This document shows positions 39,524 to 52,315 of a stretch of DNA of 64,000 bases, piece by piece. Source of the stretch: Pantoea vagans (GTDB lineage Bacteria > Pseudomonadota > Gammaproteobacteria > Enterobacterales > Enterobacteriaceae). The notes beneath the pieces are model-generated. The model was not told the origin of the DNA, searched no databases, and saw only the letters and a list, made by a program, of their open reading frames with translations. A program made the translations under genes and the position numbers. The stretch lies in assembly GCF_001506165.1 (NCBI RefSeq), contig NZ_CP011427.1, forward strand, positions 1,240,001 through 1,304,000. Reading direction: 5' to 3'. The stretch's first letter is position 1; every line of letters starts with the position of its first letter.

Positions 39524-40891
39524 TTATGTGCGCTTTTTTCCGTGCGGATCGTAAGTGCTGTTGCCATCGGTGAAGTTACGCAGCAGCAGGGCAAACGACA
39601 GATCCACCGTTTCGGGGACCGGGATCCACACCCGATGACCATCCCCTGGCGCCACGTCCACCGCTGCACCTTTATCATTCTGCATGGTTTCCAGCGTACA
39701 GTTCAGGTTGCCTTCGGGTGTCATTATCTCAACCGAATCCCCCAGCAAGAACTTGTTCTTAACGGCAATTTGCGCCCAGTCACCGCGACGTTCGCCGGTA
39801 AACTCTCCGACAAACTGCTGGCGTTCTGAGACCGAGAACCCTTGCTCATAGTTTTGATAACTGTCATGAGTATGGCGGCGTAAAAAACCTTCGGTATAGC
39901 CGCGATGCGCCAACCCTTCTAAAGTCTCCAGCAGCGCGGGATCAAAAGGTTTCCCCGCCGCCGCATCATCAATGGCACGGCGATAGACTTGCGCAGTGCG
40001 CGCGCAGTAGTAAAACGATTTGGTGCGCCCTTCAATTTTCAGCGAATGCACGCCCATCTGCGTCAGGCGCTCAACGTGCGCCACCGCGCGCAGATCTTTA
40101 GAGTTCATGATGTAGGTGCCGTGCTCATCTTCAAAGGCACTCATCACCTCGCCGGGCTTCATTTTCTCTTCCAGCAGGAATACGCGGTCTGTTGTCGTGC
40201 CGATCCCGAGCGTCGGTTCCTGAACGGCAACCGGTTGATGGAAACCGACGATATTGCCGATCTCATCCTGCTTGCCTTCCTCCACGTTGTATTCCCAGCG
40301 GCAGGCGTTGGTGCAGGTTCCCTGATTGGGATCGCGTTTATTCAGATAGCCAGAGAGCAGGCAGCGCCCTGAGTATGCCATGCACAATGCGCCGTGGACG
40401 AAGATCTCGATCTCCATTTCGGGTACCTGCTGGCGGATTTCCGCGATCTCATCCAGCGACAGCTCGCGCGACAAAATCACCCGCGTCAGCCCCATCTGTT
40501 GCCAAAACTTCACGGTCGCCCAGTTAACGGCATTGGCCTGTACCGAAAGATGGATCGGCATCTCGGGGAAGGCTTCACGCACCAGCATGATCAGACCGGG
40601 ATCGGACATAATCAGGGCATCGGGTTGCATGGCCACCACGGGTGTTAGATCGCGAATAAAGGTTTTTAGCTTGGCGTTGTGCGGCGCGATGTTGACGACC
40701 ACATAGAATTTTTTACCGAGCTGGTGGGCTTCTTCGATGCCCTTCGCCAGCACCTCGTGGGTAAATTCATTATTACGCACGCGCAGGCTGTAGCGGGGTT
40801 GCCCGGCATACACCGCATCAGCGCCATAGGCAAAGGCATAGCGCATATTCTTCAGCGAACCCGCTGGAGACAGAAGTTCAGGTTTAAACAT
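39524..40891 (-). CDS. yegQ: U32-family tRNA hydroxylation protein TrhP (YegQ)
   Basis: A 455-residue peptidase U32-family protein close to E. coli YegQ/TrhP. It opens FKPELLSPAGSLKNMRYAFAYGADAVYAG. The Fe-S cluster cysteines are in CMAYSGRCLLS and CTNACRW near residues 170-195, followed by NSKDLRAVAHVERL and IEGRTKSFYYCARTAQVYR. It acts in prephenate-dependent hydroxylation of uridine at tRNA position 34 (mo5U/cmo5U modification). It lies between baeR and cyaR. Confidence 0.94.
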   Translation of the reverse strand: MFKPELLSPAGSLKNMRYAFAYGADAVYAGQPRYSLRVRNNEFTHEVLAKGIEEAHQLGKKFYVVVNIAPHNAKLKTFIRDLTPVVAMQPDALIMSDPGLIMLVREAFPEMPIHLSVQANAVNWATVKFWQQMGLTRVILSRELSLDEIAEIRQQVPEMEIEIFVHGALCMAYSGRCLLSGYLNKRDPNQGTCTNACRWEYNVEEGKQDEIGNIVGFHQPVAVQEPTLGIGTTTDRVFLLEEKMKPGEVMSAFEDEHGTYIMNSKDLRAVAHVERLTQMGVHSLKIEGRTKSFYYCARTAQVYRRAIDDAAAGKPFDPALLETLEGLAHRGYTEGFLRRHTHDSYQNYEQGFSVSERQQFVGEFTGERRGDWAQIAVKNKFLLGDSVEIMTPEGNLNCTLETMQNDKGAAVDVAPGDGHRVWIPVPETVDLSFALLLRNFTDGNSTYDPHGKKRT

Positions 40892-40941
40892 GGGGGATTT
40901 CTCACTGATGTCAGGTCAGCATGCCATCACGGATGGCAGGT

Positions 40942-40967
40942 GCAGAGGCCGCGCTAAGCGGCCCTGC
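40942..40967. terminator. Stem-loop between baeR and yegQ
   Basis: GCAG-a-GGCCGC pairs with GCGGCC-CTGC across loop GCTAA, 65 bases after the baeR stop. No T-tract follows, so it is at best a weak or Rho-assisted end of the mdt-bae operon. It lies 51 bases before the yegQ start. Confidence 0.4.
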
Positions 40968-41031
40968 AAAAGGTGGGGAATTGTAGGCGGGCCCGCACCC
41001 TGAGTAAATTGATCTGGATCAGTGAAAAGGG

Positions 41032-41739
41032 CTACAGCAGGCGGCAAACATCCGCTTCCCAACGATATCCCATGCCGTACACCGCGCGAATAAACGGTTG
41101 GTCGGCATCCAGGCTCTCCAGCTTGCGCCGCAGATTTTTGATGTGGCTATCAATGGTGCGGTCGGTGACCACGCGGTAATCATCATAGAGATGGTTCAAC
41201 AGCTGTTCGCGTGAAAACACTTTGCCCGGTTCCAGTGCCAGCGTCTTTAACAGGCGGAACTCAGCAGGCGTCAGCTCCAACTGCTGCTCGCGCCAGCTGG
41301 CCTGAAAGCGACCTTCATCGATCTGCAGATGCGAGGCTAACTGCGCTTCCTCCGGCGAACGCTTCACGCGGCGCAAAATGGTTTTCACCCGTGCCACCAC
41401 CTCACGCGGGCTGAATGGCTTACAGATATAGTCATCCGCGCCAATCTCCAACCCGAGCAGGCGATCAATCTCTTCAATACGCGCGGTGACCATGATGATC
41501 GGCAATTCGGAGAAGCGACGTATCTCGCGGCACAGGGTTAAGCCATCACGACCCGGCAGCATCAGGTCCAGCAGCATCAAATCGGGTGGGGATTGCTGGA
41601 CATAGTTAAGCGCCTCGTTGCCATCGGCAATGTGGTGCGTGCGGTAGTTAGACGCCTGCAGATAATCAATCATCAGCTGCGCCAGTTTGGGTTCATCTTC
41701 AACAACAAGGATCAGGGGATCGTTATTATCCGGGCTCAT
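41032..41739 (-). CDS. baeR: Response regulator BaeR
   Basis: A 235-residue OmpR-type response regulator. The receiver domain has the acidic pocket VVEDEPK near residue 14, the phosphoacceptor Asp58 and Lys107 (CKPFS). The DNA-binding winged helix occupies about 140-230 ([35 protein letters not shown]). With BaeS it controls the envelope-stress response, including mdtABCD. It starts 3 bases after baeS ends and is the last gene of the operon. Confidence 0.96.
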   Translation of the reverse strand: MSPDNNDPLILVVEDEPKLAQLMIDYLQASNYRTHHIADGNEALNYVQQSPPDLMLLDLMLPGRDGLTLCREIRRFSELPIIMVTARIEEIDRLLGLEIGADDYICKPFSPREVVARVKTILRRVKRSPEEAQLASHLQIDEGRFQASWREQQLELTPAEFRLLKTLALEPGKVFSREQLLNHLYDDYRVVTDRTIDSHIKNLRRKLESLDADQPFIRAVYGMGYRWEADVCRLL

Positions 41740-41742
41740 AAG

Positions 41743-43134
41743 CTATTTCTGGTGAGGAACATACGGCAAGTTTAGCGTGATTTGCAGTCCACCTAAATCA
41801 GAGTGATCCGCAGAAATGCTGCCGCCATGTGCTTCAACAATGTTTTTACAGATAGCCAATCCCAATCCAGAGCCGCCGCTGGCGCGATTGCGTGAGTTTT
41901 CGGCACGGAAAAAACGTTCAAAAAGTTGGGCCTGATGTTCGGCATCCACGCCGGGGGCGCTGTCGGCAAAGCGTAATTGCCAGTAATTATCCTGCTGCTG
42001 CAGACTGATGCGTGTTTCGCCACCGGCATCGGTATAACGCAGGCTGTTTTCCAGCAGATTGGTAAACAGTTGCATCAGGCGATCGGGATCGCCAAAGCTC
42101 TCAGCCTTGGGGGGCAGCGCCAGATTGAGGGCCAACTCACGGCTGCGATAGCGCTCGCTAAAGCTGCCAGCCACGACTTCCAGCAAATTCACTACATCCA
42201 CCGGCTGCTTGCGGTAGGCGAGGGCACCGGCATCGGAAAGGGCAAGCTGATGCAGATCGTCCACCAGTTTCGTCAGTACCACCACTTCACTTTGCAGCGA
42301 GGTAATGGCTTCCGGCGTCATTTTACGCACACCATCCTGCATCGCCTCCAGTTCACCGCGCATGATGGCGAGTGGCGTGCGTAATTCGTGAGAGATATCC
42401 GCCATGAAGGCACGACGATTGCTCTCATTCTTCTCCAGCGAACTCGCCAGTTGGTTGAAGTCACGCGCCAGTTGTCCAATCTCATCGCTGCTGCCGACTT
42501 CCACTCGCGCAGTAAATTTCCCTGCGGCCAGTTCGTGGGTGCCGTCCACCAGGCGTTTCACCGGTGCCAGTAAACCGCGCGCCAGCAGCCAGGTGACCAG
42601 TGCGGCCAGCAGCGTGGTAAGCGCGACGATCATCCAGCTGGTTTGCCGCTGCTGCTGATCAAAGTTGATATCGGTGCTGCGCGTCAGGCGCTCGGCGGGG
42701 GAGGCGATCACCCAACCCACCACTTTACCGGTGCTGGTGGTGATATTGCGCCGCGTGCCCTCCGGCGGAACCGGTGAACGTGGGCCAGACAGCACTTTGT
42801 ATTGCTGATCGATGATCCAGAACTGGGTACGCCAACCGTGCGGCGGCAGCTGGTTACTGCTGCCTGGGTTTTGTTCCAGCGAGCGTAAAATGGTGAAAAT
42901 TAACCGGTCATTGTTGCGTAGAAAATCCCAGTCGCCATGCTGCTCATACTGATCGGCCAGCGCATCACTCAGCAGCGTCAGGCGCTGCTCGTTGCCCTTC
43001 TTAATGTAATCGACAAAACCATGCTCAAAGCTGAGGCGCACGCCCCAGTGCATGGTGATGATCACCAGCATGCAGGTGGAAAAAATCGCCATAAACAGCT
43101 TGGCGCCAATGCCCAGTTTAACTGGCTGCTTCAT
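41743..43134 (-). CDS. baeS: Sensor histidine kinase BaeS
   Basis: A 463-residue kinase. TM1 is at about 11-30, a periplasmic sensor domain at about 31-165, TM2 at about 166-186, then a HAMP segment ([29 protein letters not shown]), the H-box with His249 in [11 protein letters not shown], and the ATP domain with [11 protein letters not shown] and [10 protein letters not shown]. It senses envelope stress and indole-like compounds and phosphorylates BaeR. It overlaps mdtD by 4 bases and is 3 bases from baeR. Confidence 0.96.
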   Translation of the reverse strand: MKQPVKLGIGAKLFMAIFSTCMLVIITMHWGVRLSFEHGFVDYIKKGNEQRLTLLSDALADQYEQHGDWDFLRNNDRLIFTILRSLEQNPGSSNQLPPHGWRTQFWIIDQQYKVLSGPRSPVPPEGTRRNITTSTGKVVGWVIASPAERLTRSTDINFDQQQRQTSWMIVALTTLLAALVTWLLARGLLAPVKRLVDGTHELAAGKFTARVEVGSSDEIGQLARDFNQLASSLEKNESNRRAFMADISHELRTPLAIMRGELEAMQDGVRKMTPEAITSLQSEVVVLTKLVDDLHQLALSDAGALAYRKQPVDVVNLLEVVAGSFSERYRSRELALNLALPPKAESFGDPDRLMQLFTNLLENSLRYTDAGGETRISLQQQDNYWQLRFADSAPGVDAEHQAQLFERFFRAENSRNRASGGSGLGLAICKNIVEAHGGSISADHSDLGGLQITLNLPYVPHQK

Positions 43135-44543
43135 GCTTTTCTCCTGCCTCTGAGGTCGACGTTTTTACTGACATCTTTCGGTACGCGCCAGAACACCAGG
43201 GCGGGCAAGAGAATAATCACGGCCATGCTCAGGTAGGTGTAAATAAAGGTTTGATGGGCGGCAGCGCTGTCGGTCACGATGCCGTGACCAAATGCACCGA
43301 GCAGTAGCCCGGCAACGGTGACGCCAATACTCATCGACAGCTGCATAATCATCGATAACAGGCTGTTGCCGCTTGATGCGAGATCATCTGGTAACTCTTT
43401 GAGCGTCAGCGTGTTCATCGAGGAGAAACGGATAGCATTGACCATACCCAACAGCAGCAGCACCAACGGCAGCGCCCAGGTCCAGCCCATCAACGCGACG
43501 GCGGGGAACAGCAACACCACCAGCGCCAGCGCAACGGTCGCACCGACCAACGCATTACGATAGCCAAACAGATTGACGATACGCACCACCACGCGTTTGG
43601 TGCCCATGTTGCCGAGTACCATCGGGATCATCATTAAACCCGCATGGAACGGGCTGTAGCCGAGGCCCACTTGCAGGAAAATCGGGGACATAAACGGCAG
43701 CATGCCGCTACCAATACGGCCGGTAAAACTGCCGAGCAGACCGATGGAATAGATGCGGTTATCAAACAGCTTGAGGCTAAACAGCGCATTGTCATTGTTG
43801 CGACCATGCATCAGATAGAACAGCAGGGAAAACACGCCAACCAGAATCAGAGCGCCGAGCAGCAGCGGCGATCCACCGGTGCTGCGCTGCCCGTCGAGCG
43901 CCAGGGTCAATGTCGCCATGCCCACCGCCAGCAGCACAAAGCCGAGGAAATCGAAGCGTTTGGTTTGCATGGTGTAGTTCGGCATCAGCGTCAGGGTAGC
44001 GATAGCACCAATAATCCCGACCGGAATGTTAATCAGGAAGATCCAGTGCCAGCTGGCGTACTGCACCAGAATCCCGCCCAGTGCTGGGCCGAGCAGGGGA
44101 CCGATCTGGCCGGGTGTGGTGACAAAGGTCATGGCCGACATGTACTGCTCGCGCGGCACGATTTTCATCACCGTTAAGCGCCCAACCGGCACCATCATGG
44201 CACCCCCTACGCCTTGCACCACGCGTGCCATCACCAGCTGGTCGAGGGAGGTTGAAAAGGCACACAGCACCGAACCGATACTGAACAGCACGATGGCGCA
44301 GAAGAAGATGTTACGCACACCAAAGCGGTCAGCCAGCCAGCCGCTGATCGGCAGCGTCACGGCCACCGTCAGCACATAGGAGACAATCACCGAATGCATA
44401 TTCAGTGGGCTGACATTCAGGTCGCGCGCCATGGACGGTATCGCGGTGTTCACGATGGTGGTGTCCAGCGACTGCATAAAGAAGCCGAAAGCGACGATCC
44501 ACAGTTGCCAGCGTACGGTGGCGTTTTGCGAGTTCATAGCCAT
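43131..44543 (-). CDS. mdtD: MFS transporter MdtD
   Basis: A 470-residue DHA2-type MFS protein with about 14 hydrophobic helices, close to the E. coli MdtD length (471). It opens with [25 protein letters not shown] and has the antiporter-like [14 protein letters not shown] motif near residue 65. In E. coli MdtD is a putative citrate or iron-citrate exporter encoded with the RND pump. It overlaps baeS by 4 bases. A REP cluster separates it from mdtC. Confidence 0.95.
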   Translation of the reverse strand: MAMNSQNATVRWQLWIVAFGFFMQSLDTTIVNTAIPSMARDLNVSPLNMHSVIVSYVLTVAVTLPISGWLADRFGVRNIFFCAIVLFSIGSVLCAFSTSLDQLVMARVVQGVGGAMMVPVGRLTVMKIVPREQYMSAMTFVTTPGQIGPLLGPALGGILVQYASWHWIFLINIPVGIIGAIATLTLMPNYTMQTKRFDFLGFVLLAVGMATLTLALDGQRSTGGSPLLLGALILVGVFSLLFYLMHGRNNDNALFSLKLFDNRIYSIGLLGSFTGRIGSGMLPFMSPIFLQVGLGYSPFHAGLMMIPMVLGNMGTKRVVVRIVNLFGYRNALVGATVALALVVLLFPAVALMGWTWALPLVLLLLGMVNAIRFSSMNTLTLKELPDDLASSGNSLLSMIMQLSMSIGVTVAGLLLGAFGHGIVTDSAAAHQTFIYTYLSMAVIILLPALVFWRVPKDVSKNVDLRGRRKA

Positions 44544-44579
44544 TCCTGTGTTAAACCAATTTCATCAATCGCATCCATC

Positions 44580-44653
44580 GTAGCGGCGTGATTTATCACG
44601 CTTATCTGTAGCGGCGGTGCGGCTGATACATGCGCAATAAATTGCGCCGCTAC
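44580..44653. repeat. GTAG-footed REP cluster within the mdt operon (mdtC-mdtD gap)
   Basis: GTAGCGGCGTGATTTATCAC plus GC (44580-44601), a degenerate GTAGCGGCGG... copy (from 44607) and an inverted TGCGCAATAAATTGCGCCGC copy with its foot (44631-44653). All share the GTAG foot and inner palindrome. The cluster takes up most of the 116-base gap between mdtC and mdtD, on the transcribed path. Confidence 0.8.
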
Positions 44654-44659
44654 GGGTCA

Positions 44660-47600
44660 TTACTCAGCGATTAACACACGTTTACTTCTACGCCGGCTCA
44701 GCTTGTCCATCATCAGATACACCACCGGCGTGGTGTACAGCGTTAGCAACTGACTCATCACCAGCCCGCCGGCGATGGTGATACCCAGCGGTTGGCGCAG
44801 CTCCGCGCCATCACCGCTGGTCAGCACCAACGGCAATGCGCCAAACAGCGCGGCCAGCGTGGTCATCAGAATCGGGCGGAAACGCAGCTGGCAGGCCTGG
44901 AAAATTGCGTCACGCGCGGAAAGATTGCCGTTGCGCTGCGCCTCTAGCGCGAAATCCACCATCATAATGGCGTTCTTTTTGACGATACCGATCAGCAGCA
45001 AAATGCCGATTAACGCAATCAGGCTGAAAGGTGTGTTAAACAGCTCCAGCGCCAGCAGCGCCCCGACGCCCGCCGAGGGCAAGGTCGAGAGGATCGTCAG
45101 CGGATGCACGTAACTTTCATACAGAATCCCCAGCACGATATACACCGCTGCAATCGCCGCCAGCATCAGGTAAAGCTGGTTGGATTGGGACTGCTGGAAC
45201 ACCTGCGCCGTACCGGCAAAGCTGCCTCGCACGCTGGAAGGCACGCCGAGTGCGGTGACGGTGCGATCAATGGCGTCAGACGCCTGAGATAACGACACCC
45301 CTTCCGGCAGGTTGAATGAGATGGTGGACGCGGCGGACAAGCCCTGATGATTGACGGACAGCGGTGCGTTGGCTGGCTGCCATTTGGCGAACCAGCTCAG
45401 CGGGATCGCTTTGCCATCACTGTTAATTACGAACATCTGATCCAGTGCACTGATATCCTGGATATAGCGCGGATCGACTTCCATCACCACCTTGTACTGG
45501 TTAAGTGGCTGATAGATGGTGGAAATCTGACGTTGCCCAAAAGCATTGTTGAGCAGCGCGTTGGCGGCTGACACATCAATGCCTAAGCGCGCCATGCTTT
45601 CGCGGTCATAGGTCAGGTCCATTTCGCTGCCGTTATCCTGTTGATCCGAGTTAACGTCTGCCAGCTCAGGCAATGCGGCAAACGCCTGACGGATTTTCGG
45701 CTCCCATTCCCGCAGATCAGCGAGATTATCCGACAGCAGGCTGTACTGATAGCTGGCGTTGGATTCACGGCCACCGATGCGGATATCCTGTACCGCGTTG
45801 AGATACAGGTTGGCACCGGGTTCCTTCGCCAACTTGGTGCGGAGGCGGGCAATCACTTCCTGTGCGCTTTCGCTGCGCTCTGACAGCGGCTTCAGCGAGA
45901 CGAACATCGAACCGCTGTTAGTGCGTGAACCGCCAGTAAAGCCGGTGACATTATCCACCGCCGGATCGGCCTTGATGATGTTCATGAAATCCTGCAATTT
46001 GCCGCGCATCGCCTGAAATGAAATGCTCTGATCCGCCGAGATAAAGCCGTTAAGACGACCGGTATCCTGTTCGGGCATAAAGGTTTTCGGGATCGAGATA
46101 AACAGCCACACCGTCAGCCCCACCGTGGCCAGCAGCACCATCAGCACCCAGATGGCGTGATTCAGCACCCATCCCAGTGAGCGCGCGTAACCGTTTTGCA
46201 CCCTTAACATCACCTTCGCAAACCCACGCGTGCGCGGTTGGCTGCGTTTCGCCTGGGGTTTGAGCAGGTAGGCGCACATCATCGGCGTCAGGGTAATGGA
46301 GATAAACAGTGATATCAGGATCGCCACTGATAGCGTGATAGCAAATTCAGAGAAGAAGCGGCCAATGATGCCGCCAATCATCAGCAGCGGCAGGAACACG
46401 GCAATCAACGACAGACTCATCGACAAGACGGTGAAGCCCACTTCGCGCACGCCGGTGAGCGCGGCTTGCAGCGGCTTCATCCCGGCCTCAACGTGGCGCG
46501 CAATGTTCTCCAGCACCACAATCGCATCATCGACCACGAAGCCCGTGGCAATGGTCAGCGCCATCAGTGACAAATTATTCAGGCTAAAGCCGCACAAATA
46601 CATGGCGGCGAAGGTGCCGATCAGTGAAACCGGCACCGCCGCAGCCGGAATCAGCGTGGCGCGCCAGTCACGCAGAAACACAAATACCACCAGAATCACC
46701 AGCGCCACCGCGATGATTAATGACTGTTCCACCTCCTGCAACGAGGCACGAATGGTGGGGGAGCGGTCCTGGGCAATTTGCAGATCGATGGCGGTCGGGA
46801 TCACCTCATGCAGCAGCGGCATCTCACTGCGGATACGATCCACGGTTTCGATGATGTTGGCATCTGGCGACTTACGCACAATCAACAGGATGGCGGGCTT
46901 GCCGTTAGTCATCCCGGCATTGCGTACGTCCTGTACCGAGTCCTGCACATTAGCCACATCGCTGAGTCTGACAGCGGCACCGTTGTTGTAATGCACCACT
47001 AACGGTAGGTATTCGCTGGCAGTTTGCAGTTCATCGTTAGTGCGCACTTGCCAGCGCTGTTGCACATCATCAATCGCGCCCTGAGGACGGCGCTGGTTGG
47101 CGTTGCTGATGGCGGTACGCACTGCATCCAGAGAGACGCCCTGGTTGAACAATGCCTGAGGATTGAGATCGACACGCACCGCAGGCAGCGAACTGCCGCC
47201 GACGGTAACATCTCCCACGCCCTGAATCTGCGACAGCTTCTGCGCAAGCTGTGTTGAGGCATAATCATACAGCTGACCGGGATTATAAATATCCGAGGTC
47301 AGCGTCAGAATCATGATCGGTGCATCGGACGGGTTCGCTTTGCGATAGGTTGGGCGGCTCGGCATGCCGGTGGGCAGCAGGCTTTGCGCGGCGTTAATCG
47401 CGGCTTGCACGTCACGCGCGGCACCGTTGATGTCACGATCGAAGTCGAACACCAAAATCACTCGCGTACTGCCGAGCGAGCTGGTGGAGGTCATCTCACT
47501 GACCCCGGCAATACGCCCGAGGGAACGTTCCAGCGGCGTAGCCACTGAAGCGGCCATGGTCTCAGGTGACGCACCGGGCAGTGAGGCGGTGATAACGATT

Positions 47601-47731
47601 ACCGGGAAATCGAGTTGCGGCAGCGGTGCCACCGGCAGCAAGCGGAAGCCAAGAATCCCGGCCAGCGCTATCGCCAGCGTCAGTAGCGTGGTAGCGACCG
47701 GGCGATGGATAAACAGCGCGAAGAACTTCAC
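44660..47731 (-). CDS. mdtC: Multidrug RND efflux pump subunit MdtC
   Basis: A 1023-residue RND (AcrB-family) transporter, 2 residues shorter than E. coli MdtC (1025). The N-terminal helix [43 protein letters not shown] near 395 with the proton-relay acidic residues, and [21 protein letters not shown] near 920 are conserved. It pairs with MdtB as a heterotrimer (MdtB2C) and with MdtA and TolC to export bile salts, novobiocin and related compounds. It overlaps mdtB by 4 bases. Confidence 0.97.
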   Translation of the reverse strand: MKFFALFIHRPVATTLLTLAIALAGILGFRLLPVAPLPQLDFPVIVITASLPGASPETMAASVATPLERSLGRIAGVSEMTSTSSLGSTRVILVFDFDRDINGAARDVQAAINAAQSLLPTGMPSRPTYRKANPSDAPIMILTLTSDIYNPGQLYDYASTQLAQKLSQIQGVGDVTVGGSSLPAVRVDLNPQALFNQGVSLDAVRTAISNANQRRPQGAIDDVQQRWQVRTNDELQTASEYLPLVVHYNNGAAVRLSDVANVQDSVQDVRNAGMTNGKPAILLIVRKSPDANIIETVDRIRSEMPLLHEVIPTAIDLQIAQDRSPTIRASLQEVEQSLIIAVALVILVVFVFLRDWRATLIPAAAVPVSLIGTFAAMYLCGFSLNNLSLMALTIATGFVVDDAIVVLENIARHVEAGMKPLQAALTGVREVGFTVLSMSLSLIAVFLPLLMIGGIIGRFFSEFAITLSVAILISLFISITLTPMMCAYLLKPQAKRSQPRTRGFAKVMLRVQNGYARSLGWVLNHAIWVLMVLLATVGLTVWLFISIPKTFMPEQDTGRLNGFISADQSISFQAMRGKLQDFMNIIKADPAVDNVTGFTGGSRTNSGSMFVSLKPLSERSESAQEVIARLRTKLAKEPGANLYLNAVQDIRIGGRESNASYQYSLLSDNLADLREWEPKIRQAFAALPELADVNSDQQDNGSEMDLTYDRESMARLGIDVSAANALLNNAFGQRQISTIYQPLNQYKVVMEVDPRYIQDISALDQMFVINSDGKAIPLSWFAKWQPANAPLSVNHQGLSAASTISFNLPEGVSLSQASDAIDRTVTALGVPSSVRGSFAGTAQVFQQSQSNQLYLMLAAIAAVYIVLGILYESYVHPLTILSTLPSAGVGALLALELFNTPFSLIALIGILLLIGIVKKNAIMMVDFALEAQRNGNLSARDAIFQACQLRFRPILMTTLAALFGALPLVLTSGDGAELRQPLGITIAGGLVMSQLLTLYTTPVVYLMMDKLSRRRSKRVLIAE

Positions 47732-50700
47732 GGCTGCGCCTCCGAGCGCTTAAAGCGACGGCGCGTGGCGTGAGCCAGACGATCAAACAGCAGATAGATC
47801 ACCGGCGTGGTGAACAGCGTCAGTACCTGGCTCAGTACCAGCCCACCGACCATGGCAATCCCCAGCGGACGCCGTAACTCCGCGCCAACGCCCGTGCTCA
47901 ACATCAGCGGCAGAGCGCCGAGCAGCGCGGCCAGGGTAGTCATCAGAATCGGGCGGAAGCGCAGTAAACACGCCTGATAAATCGCCTCACGCGGTGCCAT
48001 GCCTTGCTCTCGCTCCGCGGCCAGCGCAAAGTCGATCATCATGATGGCGTTTTTCTTCACGATACCAATCAGCAAGATAATGCCGATGATGGCGATGATA
48101 TCCAGCTCGTTGCCGCTCAACATCAGCGCCAGCAGCGCGCCAACGCCCGCGGTGGGCAGCGTGGAGAGAATGGTGATCGGATGAATAAAGCTTTCGTACA
48201 GCACGCCGAGCACGATATACATCGCCACCACAGCGGCGATAATCAGCCACACCGTGCTGGTAAGCGCGGCTTCAAAGGCCAGCGTGCTGCCCTGGAACTG
48301 CGTCATCATCTCAGCGGGCATGCCCACCTCATCTTCCGCTGCGCTGATGGCTTTCACCGCTTCACCCAGCGAATAGCCCTCGGCCACGTCAAACGAGAAA
48401 GTGGCGGAGGGGAACTGATCGAGATGATTGATACTTAACGCCGCGTGACGCTCCTCAACCTGCGCAATGGCGCTGAGCGGCACGCTGCCGCCTCCGCTGC
48501 TGGCGAGGCGAATGCCGTCGAGACTGGCCAGCCCCGGCGTTGCCTCACTGTTCTGCTCCAACACCACGCGATACTGGTTGGCTTGAGTGTAAATGGTGGA
48601 GATCAGACGTTGCCCAAAGGCGTTATACAGCGCGTTATCCACATCCGCCATGGTAATGCCGAGGCGGCTGGCGCTGTCGCGATCTACGCGAATAAAGGCT
48701 TCGAGCCCTTGATCCTGCCAGTCACTGCTGACATCGCGCAGTTCTGGCAAGGTATTTAATTGCGCCAGCAGTTTCGGCACCCAGGTGCTCAGCGATTCCA
48801 GCGAGCCGGACTGCAGCGTGAACTGATAGGGCGTGCGGCTGGCCTGGGTTTCAATGGTTAAATCCTGCACCGGCTGCAGCCACAGTGAGACGCCGGGCAC
48901 CTTATCGATCTCCTGTTGCAGCCGTTTTTGCACCGCAGGAATACGATCGTCACGTTCACTCAGTGGTTTGAGGTTGATCTGCAGGCGCGCGCTGTTCAGC
49001 GCCGCGTTGGTGCCATCGACACCGACAAACGACGTCAGGCTCTGCACCGCCGGATCTTTCATGATGACCGAGGCCACATCACGGGTGCGCTGCGCCATGC
49101 TGGTGTACGACACCGATTGGGGTGCCTGTAAGGTGCCCTGAATAATGCCGTTGTCCTGCTGTGGGAAGAAGCCTTTCGGGATAACGATCCACAGCAGCAC
49201 CGTGAGCAGCAGCGTACCAAAGGCGACGGATAAGGTCAGCCACGGATGCTGCAACACACGCGTCAGCCAGCGACCATAACCGGCAATCACCCGGTCAAAC
49301 ATCGCTTCACTGGCGCGCGAGAAGCGGTTCTGCTTGCGCAGCGATTCGGCACTCAACATACGCGCGCACATCATCGGTGTCAGCGTCAGTGACACCACCG
49401 CCGAGATCAGAATCGCCACCGCAAGCGTCACGGCAAATTCGCGGAACAGGCGGCCAATCACATCGCCCATAAACAGCAGCGGGATCAGCACCGCGATTAA
49501 CGAGAAGGTAAGAGAGATGATGGTAAAACCGATTTCGCCTGCGCCTTTGAGGGCTGCCGTCATCGGCTTCTCGCCTTTTTCGATATAACGCGAGATGTTC
49601 TCGATCACCACGATGGCGTCATCCACCACAAAGCCTGTGGCGATGGTCAAGGCCATTAAAGTCAGGTTGTTGATCGAGAACCCGAGGAAGTACATGGCGG
49701 CAAAGGTGCCCACCAGCGACAGCGGCACCGCCACCGCCGGAATAATGGTGGCGGGGACGTTACGCAGGAACAGGTAGATGATCAATACCACCAGGCCAAT
49801 CGCCAGCATCAATTCGTGCTGGGTATCCGCCACCGAGGCACGGATGTTGGTGGTGCGGTCGGTAAGCAGTTTCACATCCACCGATTTCGGTAGCGTTGCG
49901 GTGAGCGAAGGCAGCAGCGCACGAATACTGTCGGCGGTGGCGATGATATTGGCACCCGGCTGGCGCTGCACATTGAGCACAATGGCAGGCTGGCGGTTGG
50001 CCCACGCACCCAACCAACTGTTTTCCGCACCCTGTTCGATAGTGGCGACATCACCCAGTCGCACCGGCGCGCCATTGTTATAGCTGATGATCAGCTTGCG
50101 GTAATCCTCTGCCGAGGTCATCTGGTCATTGGCGGCCAGCGTAATCGAGCGCGTTGGGCCATCAAGACTGCCTTTGGCGGAATTGACGTTGGCATTGGTA
50201 ATCGCGGTGCGCACCGTTTCACTGGTTAAGCCGAGTGCGGCCAGCGCCTGAGTGTTCATTTTGACCCGTACCGCTGGGCGTTGCCCACCCGATAACGTCA
50301 CCAGTCCGACACCGGAAACCTGGGAAATCTTCTGTGCCACGCGGGTTTCCACCATGTCCTGCACTTGCGTCAACGGCATGCTGGTGGTGGTGACCGCCAG
50401 CGTCATGATCGGCGGATCGGCGGGGTTAACTTTGCTGTAGACCGGCGGGTTTGGCAGATCGCTCGGCAGCAGATTGGTGGCGGAGTTGATGGCCGCCTGC
50501 ACCTCTTGCTCGGCGACATCCAAGGAGAGCGTCAACTGGAATTGCAGGGTCACCACGGAAGCGCCACCGGAGCTTTGTGACGCCATCTGTTTCAGCCCCG
50601 ACATCTGACCAAACTGACGCTCCAGTGGGGCGGTGATTGAGGAGGTCACCACATCCGGGCTGGCACCCGGATAGAGCGTCATCACCTGAATCGTGGGGTA

Positions 50701-50850
50701 ATCCACTTCGGGCAGCGCGGACACTGGCAGAAAACGGTAGCCGAGCACGCCTGCCAGCAGAATGGCGATCATCAATAGCGTGGTCGCCACCGGGCGCAGA
50801 ATAAACTGGCGAGAGGGTCCGCCGCTACTGTCTGGAGGCATCACCTGCAT
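47728..50850 (-). CDS. mdtB: Multidrug RND efflux pump subunit MdtB
   Basis: A 1040-residue RND transporter, the same length as E. coli MdtB. Conserved features are [45 protein letters not shown] N-terminus (first 50 residues), [23 protein letters not shown] near 405, and [22 protein letters not shown] near 935. It carries the export function of the MdtB2C complex. Its start overlaps the mdtA stop by one base and its stop overlaps mdtC by 4 bases, so the three are translationally coupled. Confidence 0.97.
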   Translation of the reverse strand: MQVMPPDSSGGPSRQFILRPVATTLLMIAILLAGVLGYRFLPVSALPEVDYPTIQVMTLYPGASPDVVTSSITAPLERQFGQMSGLKQMASQSSGGASVVTLQFQLTLSLDVAEQEVQAAINSATNLLPSDLPNPPVYSKVNPADPPIMTLAVTTTSMPLTQVQDMVETRVAQKISQVSGVGLVTLSGGQRPAVRVKMNTQALAALGLTSETVRTAITNANVNSAKGSLDGPTRSITLAANDQMTSAEDYRKLIISYNNGAPVRLGDVATIEQGAENSWLGAWANRQPAIVLNVQRQPGANIIATADSIRALLPSLTATLPKSVDVKLLTDRTTNIRASVADTQHELMLAIGLVVLIIYLFLRNVPATIIPAVAVPLSLVGTFAAMYFLGFSINNLTLMALTIATGFVVDDAIVVIENISRYIEKGEKPMTAALKGAGEIGFTIISLTFSLIAVLIPLLFMGDVIGRLFREFAVTLAVAILISAVVSLTLTPMMCARMLSAESLRKQNRFSRASEAMFDRVIAGYGRWLTRVLQHPWLTLSVAFGTLLLTVLLWIVIPKGFFPQQDNGIIQGTLQAPQSVSYTSMAQRTRDVASVIMKDPAVQSLTSFVGVDGTNAALNSARLQINLKPLSERDDRIPAVQKRLQQEIDKVPGVSLWLQPVQDLTIETQASRTPYQFTLQSGSLESLSTWVPKLLAQLNTLPELRDVSSDWQDQGLEAFIRVDRDSASRLGITMADVDNALYNAFGQRLISTIYTQANQYRVVLEQNSEATPGLASLDGIRLASSGGGSVPLSAIAQVEERHAALSINHLDQFPSATFSFDVAEGYSLGEAVKAISAAEDEVGMPAEMMTQFQGSTLAFEAALTSTVWLIIAAVVAMYIVLGVLYESFIHPITILSTLPTAGVGALLALMLSGNELDIIAIIGIILLIGIVKKNAIMMIDFALAAEREQGMAPREAIYQACLLRFRPILMTTLAALLGALPLMLSTGVGAELRRPLGIAMVGGLVLSQVLTLFTTPVIYLLFDRLAHATRRRFKRSEAQP

Positions 50851-52076
50851 TATTGACGCTCTCCACGGGCAGGCTGGGCCGCGCGGGTGCTGTGCGTGGC
50901 GGTGCTTTGCGGCGATACCACTTCAACCGTTGCCCCTTCCGTCAGGCGGTCGAGGCCATCCGTCACCACGCGGTCACCCGCTTCCAATCCGGCACTGATC
51001 ACCACTTTCTGGCTGTCTTGTAATCCGGCGGTGACGCGTTTTTTACTCACTTTGTTTTCGCTGTTCACTACCCAGACAAAGTGCCCGTCATTGCTCATCT
51101 GCAAGGCTGCAGTGGGGATCACCACCGCATCCTGCAACGTATCGACTTTCAGCCGCGCATTGACAAACTGGTTGGGGAACAGCGTGTCATCTTCATTAGT
51201 GAAGCGGGCTTTGAGTTTGATGGTGCCGGTGGTGGCGTCAATCTGGTTATCCAGACTGAGCAGGCTGCCGCTGGTGAGCAGGGTTTTGTTGCTGCGATCC
51301 CAGGCTTCGACAATCAACGGCTGGCCGCTTTTCTGCGCCTTCAGGATCTGGCTGATGTTGTTTTCGGCGACGCTAAAGACCACGTCGATCGGGTGCGTTT
51401 CAGTGATCACCACCAAACCGGTGGTATCGCCAGAGGTGATGTAGTTGCCCACGTCGACCTGTTTCAGCCCGACACGACCGGAAATTGGTGCGGTGATGCG
51501 GCTGTAGGTGAGATTGAGCTGGGCGCTGGCGACGTTGCCTTCATCGGCCTTAATGGTGCCGAGGGTTTCACTCACCAGCGAACGCTGAGTATCCAGTTCC
51601 TGCTGCGAGACTAAGGAGGTTTTCGCCAGTTTTTCATAGCGGCTGAGATCGCGTCGCGCATTGGCGAGTGTTGCCTGGTCTTTTGCTAACTGGCCCTGCG
51701 CCTGGATTAAGGCCACCTGATAAGGTCGTGGATCGATCTCCGCCAGCAGTGCGCCCGCCACCACCTGCTGCCCCTCCTGGAAGTGCAGCGCCATCAATTG
51801 CCCGTCAACCCGGCTTCGCACCGTGACGGTATTCGCGGCGGTAACGGTGCCGAGACCGCTGAGATAGTAGGGCACGCTCTGAGTGGTTGCCGCAGAGGCC
51901 TGAACCGGCGCTAACGGGCGACGTCCCGCACCGCCTGCGCCGCGTCCATGATGCTGTTGCCCCTCGGCCTGCGGTTGCTTACTCGGCTCTGCTGGATGCT
52001 GCCACCAGTAATATCCGCCGGCCAGTGCGGCAATCACGACAACGGTTATCAGACTTTTTTTTAATCGGCTGCTCAT
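50850..52076 (-). CDS. mdtA: Multidrug efflux membrane-fusion protein MdtA
   Basis: A 408-residue HlyD/RND adaptor. An N-terminal signal or anchor ([20 protein letters not shown]) is followed by a linker, the lipoyl and coiled-coil region ([23 protein letters not shown], about 80-180), the beta-barrel and the membrane-proximal domain. E. coli MdtA is 415 residues. The ATG at 52076 matches the E. coli start; a longer frame to 52172 is not supported. It is the first gene of mdtABCD-baeSR. I do not see a clear BaeR box in the region before it. Confidence 0.95.
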   Translation of the reverse strand: MSSRLKKSLITVVVIAALAGGYYWWQHPAEPSKQPQAEGQQHHGRGAGGAGRRPLAPVQASAATTQSVPYYLSGLGTVTAANTVTVRSRVDGQLMALHFQEGQQVVAGALLAEIDPRPYQVALIQAQGQLAKDQATLANARRDLSRYEKLAKTSLVSQQELDTQRSLVSETLGTIKADEGNVASAQLNLTYSRITAPISGRVGLKQVDVGNYITSGDTTGLVVITETHPIDVVFSVAENNISQILKAQKSGQPLIVEAWDRSNKTLLTSGSLLSLDNQIDATTGTIKLKARFTNEDDTLFPNQFVNARLKVDTLQDAVVIPTAALQMSNDGHFVWVVNSENKVSKKRVTAGLQDSQKVVISAGLEAGDRVVTDGLDRLTEGATVEVVSPQSTATHSTRAAQPARGERQ

Positions 52077-52315
52077 GGCTAAGTTGCTCTCCAGCGGTTT
52101 CGTTTTCCCCACATGCGAAAGCAAAATAACCGTTTCGCAAACGAAATGATTGTAGTCGCCCGTGCCGGGCAAAAATTGAAGGAATTAAGAATATCGTCCT
52201 GCGCGCGCTAAGTATTCATATTACGTAAACATTTTGGCAGGAAAACGCATAAGCGCAGCGATTTCCTTTGCTAAGCTCAAAGACAGTCCTGTCTCGTTTC
52301 AATAAGGAGAACAAA

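Noticed and set aside
52077..52315. BaeR box in the mdtA promoter region
   Set aside because: I looked for a TTCTCCATNATTGGC-like sequence and found no convincing match.
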